A stretch of DNA of 31,183 bases from JAFGBM01 sp964564915 (lineage in GTDB: Bacteria > Actinomycetota > Actinomycetes > Actinomycetales > Demequinaceae). A model generated the notes under the pieces. The model made no database searches and was not told where the DNA came from. It saw nothing but the letters and a program-made list of their open reading frames with translations. Location of the stretch: assembly GCA_964564915.1 (NCBI GenBank), contig CAZMCU010000017.1, positions 1 to 31,183 of the forward strand, in the 5' to 3' direction. Shown piece by piece: positions 1-8,777 of this stretch. How positions within the stretch are numbered: position 1 is the stretch's first letter; each line of letters starts with the position of its first letter. A program made the translations under genes and the position numbers.

Positions 1-2276
1 TCGAGGAACTCCTCGCGCTCCGGCTCAAGCCACTCCTCGATCGCGACGGCGAGCACAGGATGGGCGGCGAGCGTAGGGTCGCCGTCGACGAGGGTATGCG
101 CGTCCTTCCGGGCAACCTCGATGACCTCCTGATCCCGGATCACCCGGAGAAGTCGGAGCGAGTTCCGGCCTCCCGACTGGGCCGCGCCCAACACGTCCCC
201 CTCCCGGCGAAGCTCAAGATCTTTCTCCGCGAGGGCGAAACCGTCGGTTGTCTCAACCAGGGCGGAAAGCCGGTCGTGCGCGAGCGTGTCGTCGCCCGAG
301 GCTGAGACGAGGAGGCACACCCCAGGAATAGCCCCCCTCCCGATGCGGCCCCGGAGTTGGTGGAGTTGGGAGAGGCCAAAGTGGTCGGCATCGAGCACGA
401 TCATGACGGAAGCTTCCGGCACATCGACGCCCACCTCGATCACGGTGGTACAGACGAGGATGGGCGTCTCCCCCGAGGCGAATCTCGCCATCGCCACGTC
501 CTTCTCCTCCGGACGCATCCTCCCGTGGAGTACGCCAATGGCGATATCGGAAAACTCCGGTCGGCCGCGCAGCGCCTCCGCCACCTCCCCCACCGCATGG
601 AGCGGGGGACGGGGAGGGGCCTCGTCGTCAAGCCCGAGGGGGAGTTCCTCCGCCCCACCCTGGTCCCTCTCGTCCGCGGGAACCTCCCCCGTTTCCGCAG
701 CTTCCTCTTCGTCCCCCTCTTCGACGGCATCCCCCTCGATCCGGGCGCACACGACGAACGCCCGTCCCCCCGCGTCGACCTCTTCCCTAACCCGCCGCCA
801 CGCGCGATCGAGCCAGGCCTCCTTTGTCGCGGGGACAATATGCGTCGCAACGGACGCGCGTCCGGCGGGTTTCTCCTTAAGCGTCGAGGTGTCGAGGTCC
901 CCGAACACGGTCATCGCGACCGTCCGAGGGATGGGAGTGGCGGTCATGACGAGCACGTGAGGAGGGATCGCCCCGCGGGTCCGGAGCACGTCACGCTGCT
1001 CGACACCGAAGCGGTGCTGCTCGTCCACGACGACGAGCCCGAGATCGTGGAAACGCACCCCCTCCCCGAGGAGCGCGTGGGTCCCGACGACGATCCCCGC
1101 CTCTCCGGATTCCGCTGCCGCAAGCGCCGCCCGCCTCTCCTCCGCCCCCAGCGAACCGGTTAGGATCACCACGCGTGTCGCATGGTCGACCGCCTCGAGG
1201 GTCCCGGCCCCGGCGAGGGGGCCGAGGAGGGAGCGAAGCGTGATCAGGTGTTGCCACGCGAGCACCTCCGTCGGGGCAAGGAGCGCTGCCTGTCCTCCGG
1301 CGTCGACCACCTGAAGCATCGCCCGGAGCGCCACCACGGTCTTTCCCGAACCGACGTCGCCTTGGAGAAGTCGATGCATGGGGAAGTCATCCGCAAGGTC
1401 GCGTGAGATGACTGTCCCGACGTCCACCTGGCCCTCGGTGAGCGTGAAGGGCAAGCGTGCCTCGAGCGCGTCGAGGATGCCTCCCGAGCGCGGTGGCCGT
1501 GCGACCGAACGGTGGGCTCGCGCCACCGCGCGCCGTCGCGCCAAGGCGACCTGGAGGACGAAAGCCTCTTCGTACGTCAGTCGGCTCCGTCCCCTCACCC
1601 AGGCCGCATCGTCCGCCGGCACGTGGACGTCGCGAAACGCACCGAGGAGACTTCCGTGACCGCGGAGTGCGAGCAACTCGGCGGGAACGGGGTCGGGGAC
1701 ATCCCGCTCCGTAAGCGGATCCAGCACCGTCCTGACCGCCCGACCAATGCGCCACGTCGGGACGCCCGAGGCGGAAGGGTAAAGGGGGATGGGGCGAGTC
1801 CCCTCAACGATGGCCTCCTCCTCCGTCCCCGCATCGAGGCCAACGACGATGTAGTCGGGGTGGGTCAACTGGCGGCGCCCCCGGTACTCGCGAACCGTGC
1901 CAGTGAAGAGGCCGGTACGCCCGGGGCGCAAGCGATCCTCGTGCATCCTCAAGACTCCCCTGCGTTGGGCGAAGAAGGCGAGGTCCAGCGTGCCCCTTCC
2001 GTCCGTGACGACCGCCTCAAGGATCGCCCCCGTGCGTCCACGCATCGGCCGAATGGTCGCCGTCCGCACCTCGGCGAGGACGGAGGCGTACTCACCGACC
2101 CTGAGGGAGGAAAGATCCGTGAGTTCGCCCGCCCGCCCGTAGCGGCGAGGATAGTGACGCAGAAGATCGCCAACGGTGTGGAGATCCAACTTCGCCAGGA
2201 CGCCCGCAGCACGCGTTCCGAGAACCTTCGCAAGGGGCTCGGCGATCCGCGCGCCCGCGGGCGCGTCCGAGGTCAT
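1..2276 (-). CDS. recG: ATP-dependent DNA helicase RecG (3' end cut by window edge)
   Basis: RecG is a superfamily 2 helicase that remodels stalled replication forks and branch-migrates Holliday junctions in the cytoplasm. About 758 codons are visible from the ATG at 2276, and the frame is still open at base 1. The last residues visible (a WLEPEREEFL-like ending) suggest only a few are missing. An N-terminal OB-fold wedge domain is followed by helicase lobe 1 with Walker A GDVGSGKT (residues 306-313) and DEQH box (418-421), then a TATPIPRT motif, and lobe 2 with QLRGRIGRG. About 45 acidic and proline-rich residues (514-558) sit inside lobe 2 between the CARIEGD strand and the next helix. The ATG overlaps the stop of the upstream kinase gene as ATGA, so the two are probably translationally coupled. 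Confidence 0.96.
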   Translation of the reverse strand, partial: MTSDAPAGARIAEPLAKVLGTRAAGVLAKLDLHTVGDLLRHYPRRYGRAGELTDLSSLRVGEYASVLAEVRTATIRPMRGRTGAILEAVVTDGRGTLDLAFFAQRRGVLRMHEDRLRPGRTGLFTGTVREYRGRRQLTHPDYIVVGLDAGTEEEAIVEGTRPIPLYPSASGVPTWRIGRAVRTVLDPLTERDVPDPVPAELLALRGHGSLLGAFRDVHVPADDAAWVRGRSRLTYEEAFVLQVALARRRAVARAHRSVARPPRSGGILDALEARLPFTLTEGQVDVGTVISRDLADDFPMHRLLQGDVGSGKTVVALRAMLQVVDAGGQAALLAPTEVLAWQHLITLRSLLGPLAGAGTLEAVDHATRVVILTGSLGAEERRAALAAAESGEAGIVVGTHALLGEGVRFHDLGLVVVDEQHRFGVEQRDVLRTRGAIPPHVLVMTATPIPRTVAMTVFGDLDTSTLKEKPAGRASVATHIVPATKEAWLDRAWRRVREEVDAGGRAFVVCARIEGDAVEEGDEEEAAETGEVPADERDQGGAEELPLGLDDEAPPRPPLHAVGEVAEALRGRPEFSDIAIGVLHGRMRPEEKDVAMARFASGETPILVCTTVIEVGVDVPEASVMIVLDADHFGLSQLHQLRGRIGRGAIPGVCLLVSASGDDTLAHDRLSALVETTDGFALAEKDLELRREGDVLGAAQSGGRNSLRLLRVIRDQEVIEVARKDAHTLVDGDPTLAAHPVLAVAIEEWLEPEREEFL

Positions 2277-3805
2277 CGATCGGCCGCGGTCTCGACCCCG
2301 ATGATGACGGATGGCACGGCCTGGTCTCCCTTGTAGACGATGACGTCTACTTTGGGCGCTTTCCGAGCGAGGCGCCGGACAACCTTCTCCCCCGTGTGGG
2401 TGGCCACCCCCATGCCAAGGATCACCGTCGCGACCTCGACACCGGGGCCGATCATGCTTTCGAGGTCGTCCGCGACCCTCTTGATCGTCGTGGCACGAGA
2501 CGTGCACCGGGCGACCGCGGCCCGCATGGCCGCCTCGGGATCCTCGTCCGGCGACGCAAGCGCCGCGGCGACGAGGGCTGCGATGATTTGCGGCTCGCTC
2601 GCGGCGTCGAGGACAACCACCGATGGAGTGGTGAGTGTTTCCGCGAGCGACGCGGCTGCCTCGACGAGCGCTTCGGCTCCCGCGACAACGATGACCCGTT
2701 CGGTCCCCGCGTCCGCGATGACGCGCTCAAGATCGGATGCCGCGACGTTGGTCGAATCCAGTGCGACGAGAACGGTTGCGTTGGCGCCAGCGAGGGCGGC
2801 GGCCAGGCCGGGGCACGTGGTGAGTGCGACGACGCCGGTCACCCCTCTTACCTCACAACCCGAGACATCCCGAACGACGATCTGGGTTGCGGCGACCGCT
2901 CGAGCGATGCCGATGGCCCGCTCGGGACGGTCGGTGTGGACGTGCGCTTGCCACACGTCGTTGGCACCGGTGACGGCGACGGAGTCCCCCACGGTTCTCA
3001 GCATCTTCTTGAGCGTGCGGTCGCCGAGGGTGGAAGCGACGCGATTGGACCTCGCGACGAACATCACCTCGAAGGCCCCACCCCCGGGAGCATGCTCGTG
3101 GGTCGCCGCCTCTTCCGCGGGGGTGAGCCCGAACGAACGCTCCCTGCTCTCCCACTCGACCTCGTCGATCGCGGAGAGCGACTCCGGGCCAGCAATCGTC
3201 TCCGCCAGCATCTCCAACTGAAGCAGCAGCCCGGCGGCACCGGCATCGACGACTCCCGCCGCCTTGGCGGCGGCGAGGACTTCCGCCGTTCGAGCCAACT
3301 CGGCGCGAGCCCAAATGACGGCCGCGACCGCGACGGCCTCAACCCCCGCTCCCGCGTCAACCGCCTCCCGTGCGCCGTGGGCCGCGGCGCGAGCGACCGT
3401 GAGGATGGTGCCCTCGACGGGCTCTCCTACCGCGTCGTATGCGGCCTCTGCCGCCACTTCCAGCGCGTCGGCAATCGAAGCTCCCGTCGCCTCCTGGAGA
3501 CCACCCGAGCGGTCGACCGCGGCCAGGAAGGCGGCCAAGTACTGGGCGACGATCACCCCGGAGTTCCCCCGTGCCCCGAAGAGGCACCCTCGGGCGAAGG
3601 CCGCCACCACCTCACGGTGAGACGCGGATTCGGGAAGCATCGCGGCGGCGCGGTTGCCCTCCCTCAAGGTGAGGTAGAGATTCGTACCGGTGTCGGAGTC
3701 CGCGACGGGGAACACGTTGATCGCGTCAAGGCGTTCGCGCTCGCGGCCAACGGCCCTCGCCCCGGAGTCAAGCCATCGCCTGAGCCTTCCGGATTCCGCC
3801 GCCAC
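2273..3805 (-). CDS. DhaL/DAK2-domain protein, fatty acid kinase FakA-like
   Basis: This protein (510 residues from the chosen start) has an N-terminal DhaL-type kinase domain with the metal/ATP-binding sequence FPVADSDTGTN (Asp36, Asp38), then GARGNSGVI and EGTILTV. A C-terminal half of the FakA/YloV type ends in a GDQAVPSVIIGVE-like strand. In firmicutes FakA phosphorylates fatty acids presented by FakB (DegV) proteins; no FakB gene is seen here, so the substrate is inferred from family only. The frame is open upstream to 4159, but that extension crosses the rpmB promoter and has no domain similarity. GTG at 3805 lies four bases after AGGAGG and starts just before the domain. The gene sits directly upstream of recG with an ATGA overlap, as in many actinobacteria. 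Confidence 0.88.
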   Translation of the reverse strand: MAAESGRLRRWLDSGARAVGRERERLDAINVFPVADSDTGTNLYLTLREGNRAAAMLPESASHREVVAAFARGCLFGARGNSGVIVAQYLAAFLAAVDRSGGLQEATGASIADALEVAAEAAYDAVGEPVEGTILTVARAAAHGAREAVDAGAGVEAVAVAAVIWARAELARTAEVLAAAKAAGVVDAGAAGLLLQLEMLAETIAGPESLSAIDEVEWESRERSFGLTPAEEAATHEHAPGGGAFEVMFVARSNRVASTLGDRTLKKMLRTVGDSVAVTGANDVWQAHVHTDRPERAIGIARAVAATQIVVRDVSGCEVRGVTGVVALTTCPGLAAALAGANATVLVALDSTNVAASDLERVIADAGTERVIVVAGAEALVEAAASLAETLTTPSVVVLDAASEPQIIAALVAAALASPDEDPEAAMRAAVARCTSRATTIKRVADDLESMIGPGVEVATVILGMGVATHTGEKVVRRLARKAPKVDVIVYKGDQAVPSVIIGVETAADR

Positions 3806-3918
3806 GCCGCCTCCTCGTTCCTCCGTGAGCCATCCGGCTCTACGCCGATGGTTCGACGCACTATCGTGACACGAATCCGCACGCACGCGGAAGCCTCGTA
3901 GCCACGGTACCCCGGAGT

Positions 3919-3948
3919 TTGTCGGAACGGCCTCGGTTCGGGTACGCT
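3919..3948 (+). promoter_or_regulatory. Probable rpmB promoter
   Basis: TTGTCG at 3919-3924 and TACGCT at 3943-3948 are separated by 18 bases and would start transcription about 60 bases before the rpmB start codon. The site lies in the divergent gap between the FakA-like gene and rpmB. It is assigned by consensus only. Confidence 0.4.
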
Positions 3949-4015
3949 GATGCGGTCGTCCACGGAATCGTGGGCGCGTTCCGCCTCCAGCGGACCTCAC
4001 ACTCGGGAGATAATC

Positions 4016-4207
4016 GTGGCTGCCACCTGCGACGTATGCGGAAAGGGCCCCGTTTGGGGAAACACCATCTCGCACTCGCACCGTCGGACCAAGCGTCGCT
4101 GGAACCCGAACATCCAGACGGTCCGCACCGTCGACAAGGGAACCCCCAAGCGCCTTCACGTGTGCGCGTCGTGCCTCAAGGCCGGTAAGGTCACCCGGGC
4201 CGTCTAG
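4016..4207 (+). CDS. rpmB: 50S ribosomal protein L28
   Basis: Small ribosomal protein of 63 residues, the normal size for bacterial L28. It begins with the typical ATCDVCGKGP and carries the H-S-H-R-R-T-K-R-R basic segment. Two Cys pairs, Cys5-x2-Cys8 and Cys50-x2-Cys53, make it the zinc-binding (C+) form. In bacteria that also have a Cys-free paralogue, the C+ form is the zinc-replete version. The GTG start at 4016 follows GGGAG by six bases; an in-frame ATG at 3950 lies inside the presumed leader and is less likely. It converges on thiL with six bases between the stop codons. Confidence 0.97.
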   Translation: MAATCDVCGKGPVWGNTISHSHRRTKRRWNPNIQTVRTVDKGTPKRLHVCASCLKAGKVTRAV

Positions 4208-4213
4208 CGCGCG

Positions 4214-5158
4214 TCAGACGCGAGCGAAGTGGTCCCAGCCCCAACGCGCGGGAACCTGTCCATCGACCTGAACGCCTTGGTGCTCCCGCGCGACCTTTCC
4301 GATGACGACCCACGGCTTGGGGAGTTCGATCTCGGGAGGGAAGGTCGCGACCAAGTGGTGATCCTCTCCTCCGGTCACCGCCCACTCGACGGGATTTGCC
4401 ACGACCGCCGTCGCGACGGCCGTGACCGAGCGATGGACGGGCACGAGGGTTGAGTCGACGGACATCCCCAAGCCAGACGCCACCGCCATGCGCTCAAGGT
4501 CGGTCACGAGACCGTCGGAGATGTCCATCATCGACGTCGCCCCAGCCTCGGCGGCTAGGACACCAACGCCGATGTTCGGCCGGGGTCGAAGGAAGAGGTC
4601 GATGGCTTCTCGATCGAAGTCGAGCATGTTCTCCAGTTGGTGATAACCCGCCATCGAGGCCCCCAGCGGAGCGGACACGGCGATCAGGTCATCGTGACGT
4701 GCCCCGCTGCGGCGGATCGGTGCGCGACCTCTCGTCTCCCCGATCGCGGTCACGCTCACGCAGATCTCGCTCGCTCCGGATAGGTCTCCACCCACCACAC
4801 CGACGTTGTAGGGCTCACACGCCTCGCGCATGCCGTCCGCGAAATCGACGATCCACGAGACCTCCGTCGTCGGGGGCGCGGCGATCGTCACCTGGAGCGC
4901 GATAGGGACGGCCCCCATGGCGTCGATATCGGCGAGGTTCTGCATCGCCGCTCGGAACCCCACGTCAGCCGCGGTGGACCATTCGCGCTTGAAGTGCCGA
5001 TCCTGGACGAGGACATCGCTGGAGACGACAAGGTCACCGTCCAGGGCAAGAACCGCGGCGTCGTCCCCCGGACCAACGATCGCGGACGCAGCGGCCGGCA
5101 AGCGAGGGGTGAACCTCGCGATGAGGGCATCTTCGCCCAGGTCCCCAATCTGCGACAC
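4214..5158 (-). CDS. thiL: Thiamine-monophosphate kinase
   Basis: ThiL phosphorylates thiamine monophosphate with ATP to give thiamine diphosphate, the active cofactor. The 314-residue protein matches the family length (about 320). It shows the AIR-synthase-like fold motifs GPGDDAAV (29-36), SSDVLVQDRHF, NLADIDAMGA, VGGDLSGA, MDISDGL and TGGEDHHLV. The frame is open upstream to 5350, but GTG at 5158 is preferred. It begins the conserved domain, and a TACTCT box ends exactly six bases before it with no ribosome-binding site, the signature of a leaderless mRNA. The gene is divergent from the unknown gene at 5288 and convergent with rpmB. Confidence 0.95.
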   Translation of the reverse strand: MSQIGDLGEDALIARFTPRLPAAASAIVGPGDDAAVLALDGDLVVSSDVLVQDRHFKREWSTAADVGFRAAMQNLADIDAMGAVPIALQVTIAAPPTTEVSWIVDFADGMREACEPYNVGVVGGDLSGASEICVSVTAIGETRGRAPIRRSGARHDDLIAVSAPLGASMAGYHQLENMLDFDREAIDLFLRPRPNIGVGVLAAEAGATSMMDISDGLVTDLERMAVASGLGMSVDSTLVPVHRSVTAVATAVVANPVEWAVTGGEDHHLVATFPPEIELPKPWVVIGKVAREHQGVQVDGQVPARWGWDHFARV

Positions 5159-5164
5159 AGAACA

Positions 5165-5170
5165 AGAGTA
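5165..5170 (-). promoter_or_regulatory. Leaderless -10 box of thiL
   Basis: On the minus strand TACTCT is followed by TGTTCT and the GTG start of thiL. A TANNNT box six bases before a start codon places the transcription start on the start codon itself. No good -35 hexamer is visible 16-18 bases upstream. Confidence 0.45.
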
Positions 5171-5287
5171 GGTCCCCTGGGGCTTTCTCGCTGACCGAAT
5201 CCGTCCGCCGCGCCGGGGCGCGCCTTCCTGCTCGGTCGCCAACAGCGGCGTTACGGTGGTGATGTACCCGGTGAAGGCGAGGTGGCC

Positions 5288-5938
5288 GTGGCTTCCAAGA
5301 AAGATGCCCGCGAAAGAACCCAAAGCGATCTTGATGAACTCCTGAGTCAATCGGCGATGCTCGCCAAGACCCTGTTGATTCGCAACGGAGAGTTCTTTCC
5401 GTTCGCCGCGACCGTGGGAAAACGGGGCAAGTTCACGCTCGTCACGCCGCTACCGGAAACCGAGACCCCCACCGCTCACGACGTCCTCGACGCCATCGTC
5501 GGCGAACTCCAGGAGGTCCTTTCGACCATTCGGGCGTGCGCCATCGTGGCGATGGCGGCCACAGAGACTGGGGTAGACGCCGTCAGGGTCGAACTCGAAC
5601 ACGCATCCGGACCCTCCCTGGTTATCGCCCTCCCGTACGCCCGCGGTGAGCTCGGGGCCTTCGCCTACGGAGACATGGAAGCCCATCGCACAGCCCCGCG
5701 ATTGTGGGTGAAACCTCCGAAGAAGAAGACTCCACCAGCGGCAACCGCCCGCCCCTCGAAAGCCAAGGCCGCCGAAACGGTCTCGGATACCGCTTCCCAG
5801 AAGACGTCCGGGGCCGCGAAGAAGGCGACGCCCAAGACCCCATCGGCACGGGGATCGTCGAGCACGACGCGTGCGCGGAAGCCCCGCCCCTCCGAGCGAT
5901 CACCCTTGACCCTGCACGCCCAGCCCGCGCTCTTCTAA
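5288..5938 (+). CDS. Uncharacterised protein with basic Lys/Ala/Pro/Thr tail
   Basis: Not recognised as a named family. The first ~140 residues look like a compact alpha/beta domain (segments GEFFPFAATVGKRGKF, LVIALPYARG and GAFAYGDMEAH) with no catalytic motif I can identify. From about residue 145 the protein becomes a low-complexity basic tail rich in Lys, Ala, Thr, Pro and Ser, resembling histone-H1-like or DNA-binding tails. There is no signal peptide or membrane segment, so it is probably cytoplasmic. GTG at 5288 is chosen because GGCGAGG lies five bases before it; GTG at 5282 is possible. It is divergent from thiL and convergent with ddl, so it is likely its own transcription unit. Confidence 0.7.
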   Translation: MASKKDARERTQSDLDELLSQSAMLAKTLLIRNGEFFPFAATVGKRGKFTLVTPLPETETPTAHDVLDAIVGELQEVLSTIRACAIVAMAATETGVDAVRVELEHASGPSLVIALPYARGELGAFAYGDMEAHRTAPRLWVKPPKKKTPPAATARPSKAKAAETVSDTASQKTSGAAKKATPKTPSARGSSSTTRARKPRPSERSPLTLHAQPALF

Positions 5939-5962
5939 GCGCCCACCGCGCGCACCGTCCCG

Positions 5963-7054
5963 CTAGCGCAAGCCCACGGGTCGATCGAGCGCGGCTCTCA
6001 GCAGCGTCTCGACGAGGTCGGGGTACTCGATCCCTTCGACTTGCCACATCGTCGGGTACATCGAGAATGGCGTGAAGCCCGGCATCGTGTTGATCTCGTT
6101 GACCAGGACTGAGCCGTCCTCCCGCACGAACGTGTCGACGCGGGAGATTCCCTCCGCCCCGATCGCGTCGAAGGCCCGCCTCGCATAGGAGCGGACGGTG
6201 GCGAGCGTCTCGGCGGGAAGGTCCGCGGGGCAGATGAGGTTCACGTGCTCTTCGTCGAAGTACTTGGCCTCGTAGTCGTAGAAGGAGTGCTCTCCCCCCG
6301 TGACGATCTCCCCCGGTTGGGAGACGCGCGTGCCTTCAGGGGTGTCGAGGACGGCACACTCGATCTCGCGACCGACGACACCCTCCTCGATGAGGACCTT
6401 GGGGTCGTGCTTGACAGCTTCGGCAATCGCCGCGTCGAGGCCGTCCCACGATGCCACGCGCGACACCCCCATCGAGGAACCCGCGCGCGCAGGTTTGACA
6501 AACACCGGGAGGGGCAACGCGTGGATCTCCTCGCGTCGCGACGCGGCGTCCTCGTCGCGATGCAGGACGACGCAACGGGAGACGGGCAATCCCGCCGCCT
6601 CAAACGCCACCTTCATGTGGGCCTTGTCCATGCCGAGGGCGGAGGCGAGCACTCCGGAGCCAACGTAGGGAACATCGACGAGTTCGAGGGCCCCCTGGAC
6701 GGTGCCATCTTCCCCATAGGGTCCGTGGAGGAGAGGGAAGACGACGTCGATCTCCGCGAGGTTTTCAATCCGCCCACCGTCCCTCTCGACGCGCCACATG
6801 CGTTCCCCCGCGCGCGAGGGGAGGAGCACGGTGTTTCCACCGCCGACGACACGGGGCAATTCGCCGTGGCGAATCTTCCACGATTCGGGGTTGTCGCTCG
6901 CCAGGGTCCACTGCCCATCCTCGGCGATACCGACGGCGACAACATCCCATCGATCCCGATCGAGTGCGCCCAAGACTCCCCCGGCGGTGACGCACGAGAC
7001 CCCGTGTTCCGATGACCTTCCCCCAAAAAGGATCACCACGGTAGGACGGGCCAT
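5963..7054 (-). CDS. ddl: D-alanine--D-alanine ligase
   Basis: Ddl is an ATP-grasp enzyme joining two D-alanines for the peptidoglycan stem peptide. The 363-residue protein has GGRSSEHGVS near the N terminus, HGPYGEDGTVQG, the ATP-binding FVKPARAGSSMGVSRV, and the metal-binding EINTMPGFTPFSMYP near the C terminus. The omega loop FYDYEAKY carries the Tyr found in true D-Ala-D-Ala ligases rather than D-Ala-D-lactate enzymes. ATG at 7054 begins the domain and lies two bases after the gpsA stop codon; the frame runs further upstream only through gpsA. It is the last gene of the leuCD-murA-plsC-gpsA-ddl unit. Confidence 0.97.
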   Translation of the reverse strand: MARPTVVILFGGRSSEHGVSCVTAGGVLGALDRDRWDVVAVGIAEDGQWTLASDNPESWKIRHGELPRVVGGGNTVLLPSRAGERMWRVERDGGRIENLAEIDVVFPLLHGPYGEDGTVQGALELVDVPYVGSGVLASALGMDKAHMKVAFEAAGLPVSRCVVLHRDEDAASRREEIHALPLPVFVKPARAGSSMGVSRVASWDGLDAAIAEAVKHDPKVLIEEGVVGREIECAVLDTPEGTRVSQPGEIVTGGEHSFYDYEAKYFDEEHVNLICPADLPAETLATVRSYARRAFDAIGAEGISRVDTFVREDGSVLVNEINTMPGFTPFSMYPTMWQVEGIEYPDLVETLLRAALDRPVGLR

Positions 7055-7056
7055 CG

Positions 7057-8058
7057 CTACTCCACCTCGGCCTTGCGGGGACGCGACAGAAGGGCCTCCA
7101 TGACGCGTTCGACCTCTGCGCCCTCGTGAAGCATCGAGACAACCGCCTCGCAGATCGGTACCTCGACATCGTTGACGCGCGCCAACTCCCGCACGGAAAG
7201 CGACGTTTGCGCGCCCTCGGCCGTCCCGTGGGTCGCGTGAATCGCCTCCGCGAGGCTCAAGCCCTCGCCGATGCGCTTCCCGAGCGTGTGGTTCCGGGAG
7301 AGGGGTGAGGAGCACGTCGCGATGAGGTCGCCCACTCCGGCGAGCCCCGCGAACGTTTCCGGCGCCGCACCCAGCGCGAGACCGAGCCGTTGGATCTCCG
7401 CGAGTCCCCGCGTGATGATCGTCGCGGTGGTGTTGTTGCCGAATCCGCGCCCGTCGGCGACGCCGACGGCGACGGCGATGACGTTCTTGAAGGCTCCGCA
7501 CAGTTCAACACCCACGACATCGGGGTTGGTGTACGGGCGAAAGTACTGGGACGCGATCGCATCGGAAACCATCTGGGCGGACTCACCGGAGGTCGAAGCG
7601 ACGACTGTCGCCGTTGGTTGCATCTGTGCGATCTCCCCGGAGAGGTTCGGCCCCGAGACGACGACGAGCCTCGCGTCGTCCAAACCCCAAACCTCGGACA
7701 GTACCTCCGTCATCCGCAGGTGCGTCCCCACCTCGATACCCTTCATAAGCGACGCGACACGAGCGCCTTGGGGCACGAGGGGGGAGAGTCCTCCGACGAT
7801 GTCGCGAACGCTCTGCGCGGGAAGGGCGAGAAAGACGATATCGACGCCCGTGAGCGCCTCCTTCGCGTCCAGCGTCGCGGTGACGTTCTCCGGAAGGATG
7901 CGCTCGCCCGTGTAGGCACTGTTGGTTCGGTGTGCGGCAATCTCCTCGATCGCGGCCACCTCGTTGCCCCACAGGACAGCGTCCGTCCCCGCATCGCCGA
8001 GCACACCCGCGAAGGTCGTCCCCCACGCGCCGGTCCCGAGGACGGCTGCCCGCGTCAC
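7057..8058 (-). CDS. gpsA: Glycerol-3-phosphate dehydrogenase [NAD(P)+]
   Basis: GpsA reduces dihydroxyacetone phosphate to sn-glycerol-3-phosphate, the backbone for phospholipids. The 333-residue protein starts with the Rossmann motif GTGAWGT (8-14) and contains the SLMKGIE and GAFKNVIAVAVG segments, the latter with the catalytic Lys, as well as SPLSRNHTLG. The GTG start overlaps the plsC stop as GTGA, and the stop is two bases before ddl. Its product is the acyl acceptor for the acylation series that includes the neighbouring PlsC. Confidence 0.97.
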   Translation of the reverse strand: MTRAAVLGTGAWGTTFAGVLGDAGTDAVLWGNEVAAIEEIAAHRTNSAYTGERILPENVTATLDAKEALTGVDIVFLALPAQSVRDIVGGLSPLVPQGARVASLMKGIEVGTHLRMTEVLSEVWGLDDARLVVVSGPNLSGEIAQMQPTATVVASTSGESAQMVSDAIASQYFRPYTNPDVVGVELCGAFKNVIAVAVGVADGRGFGNNTTATIITRGLAEIQRLGLALGAAPETFAGLAGVGDLIATCSSPLSRNHTLGKRIGEGLSLAEAIHATHGTAEGAQTSLSVRELARVNDVEVPICEAVVSMLHEGAEVERVMEALLSRPRKAEVE

Positions 8059-8777
8059 TTGCCTGCCTTACGCATGTCGTAGGGAACCTTCGGTGCGGGT
8101 TCCCCGCGAAGTTGCTCGACCATAGACGTCAGGGTAGCCATGATTCGATCGGTCGCCTCACGCATGGTCGCCTTGGTGATGGGCTGAGCCCGTAAGTCGT
8201 CAAGATCGATCTCCGGGCCCGCGACAATCGAGACCTTCTTGCGCGGAATCGGCTTCAGAAGCTTCTTGTACCTCCCCAGGAGCCGCTGTGCCCCCCATTG
8301 AGCCACCGGGTACACGGGTGCGCCGGACTCCAGAGCCATCCTCGCCGCCCCCGTTCGTGCGACCATCGGCCACAGGTCGGGGTCGCGCGTGAGGGTCCCC
8401 TCGGGGAACATCGCGATCATGTCCCCCCGCGCGAGGAAGGAGAGTCCCTCGTCGACCGCTTCCTTGGCTTTGAACGTTCCCCGGTAGACGGGGACCTGGT
8501 CGAGCTTGCGAAGGAGAAACCCGGTGATGGGATTCTTGAACAGCCCGGACTTGGCGAGGAACCGAGGCGGGTACCCGTTGTTGTAGAGGTAGTGGGCGAA
8601 CGTTAGGGGGTCGGCGTAGGTGATGTGGTTGGAGACGGCGATGAATCCGCCCGTCGTGGGTAGGTTCTCTCCTCCGTGCCAGTCCTTCTTCGTCATCGTC
8701 CATAAGAGCCCGCGAACGATCGCACCTGCCGCCCGGTAGCCCCGAGGAACGGGGGTCCGTAGCGGAACCTTACTCAA
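8055..8777 (-). CDS. plsC: 1-acyl-sn-glycerol-3-phosphate acyltransferase
   Basis: PlsC acylates lysophosphatidic acid to phosphatidic acid at the inner membrane. The 240-residue protein has the acyltransferase HX4D motif (His51 to Asp56 in NHITYAD) and the FPEGT motif (124-128), with a hydrophobic N-terminal stretch. The open frame extends to 8933, inside murA. I place the start at TTG 8777, which follows GGGAG by six bases, overlaps the murA stop by eight bases (TTGAGTAA) and gives the usual family length. The rare TTG start and the overlap suggest coupling to murA. Confidence 0.9.
   Translation of the reverse strand: MSKVPLRTPVPRGYRAAGAIVRGLLWTMTKKDWHGGENLPTTGGFIAVSNHITYADPLTFAHYLYNNGYPPRFLAKSGLFKNPITGFLLRKLDQVPVYRGTFKAKEAVDEGLSFLARGDMIAMFPEGTLTRDPDLWPMVARTGAARMALESGAPVYPVAQWGAQRLLGRYKKLLKPIPRKKVSIVAGPEIDLDDLRAQPITKATMREATDRIMATLTSMVEQLRGEPAPKVPYDMRKAGK

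Noticed and set aside
2396..3901. 501-codon open frame antisense to the FakA-like gene
   Set aside because: Shadow frame; composition mirrors the opposite strand and it has no plausible start signal.
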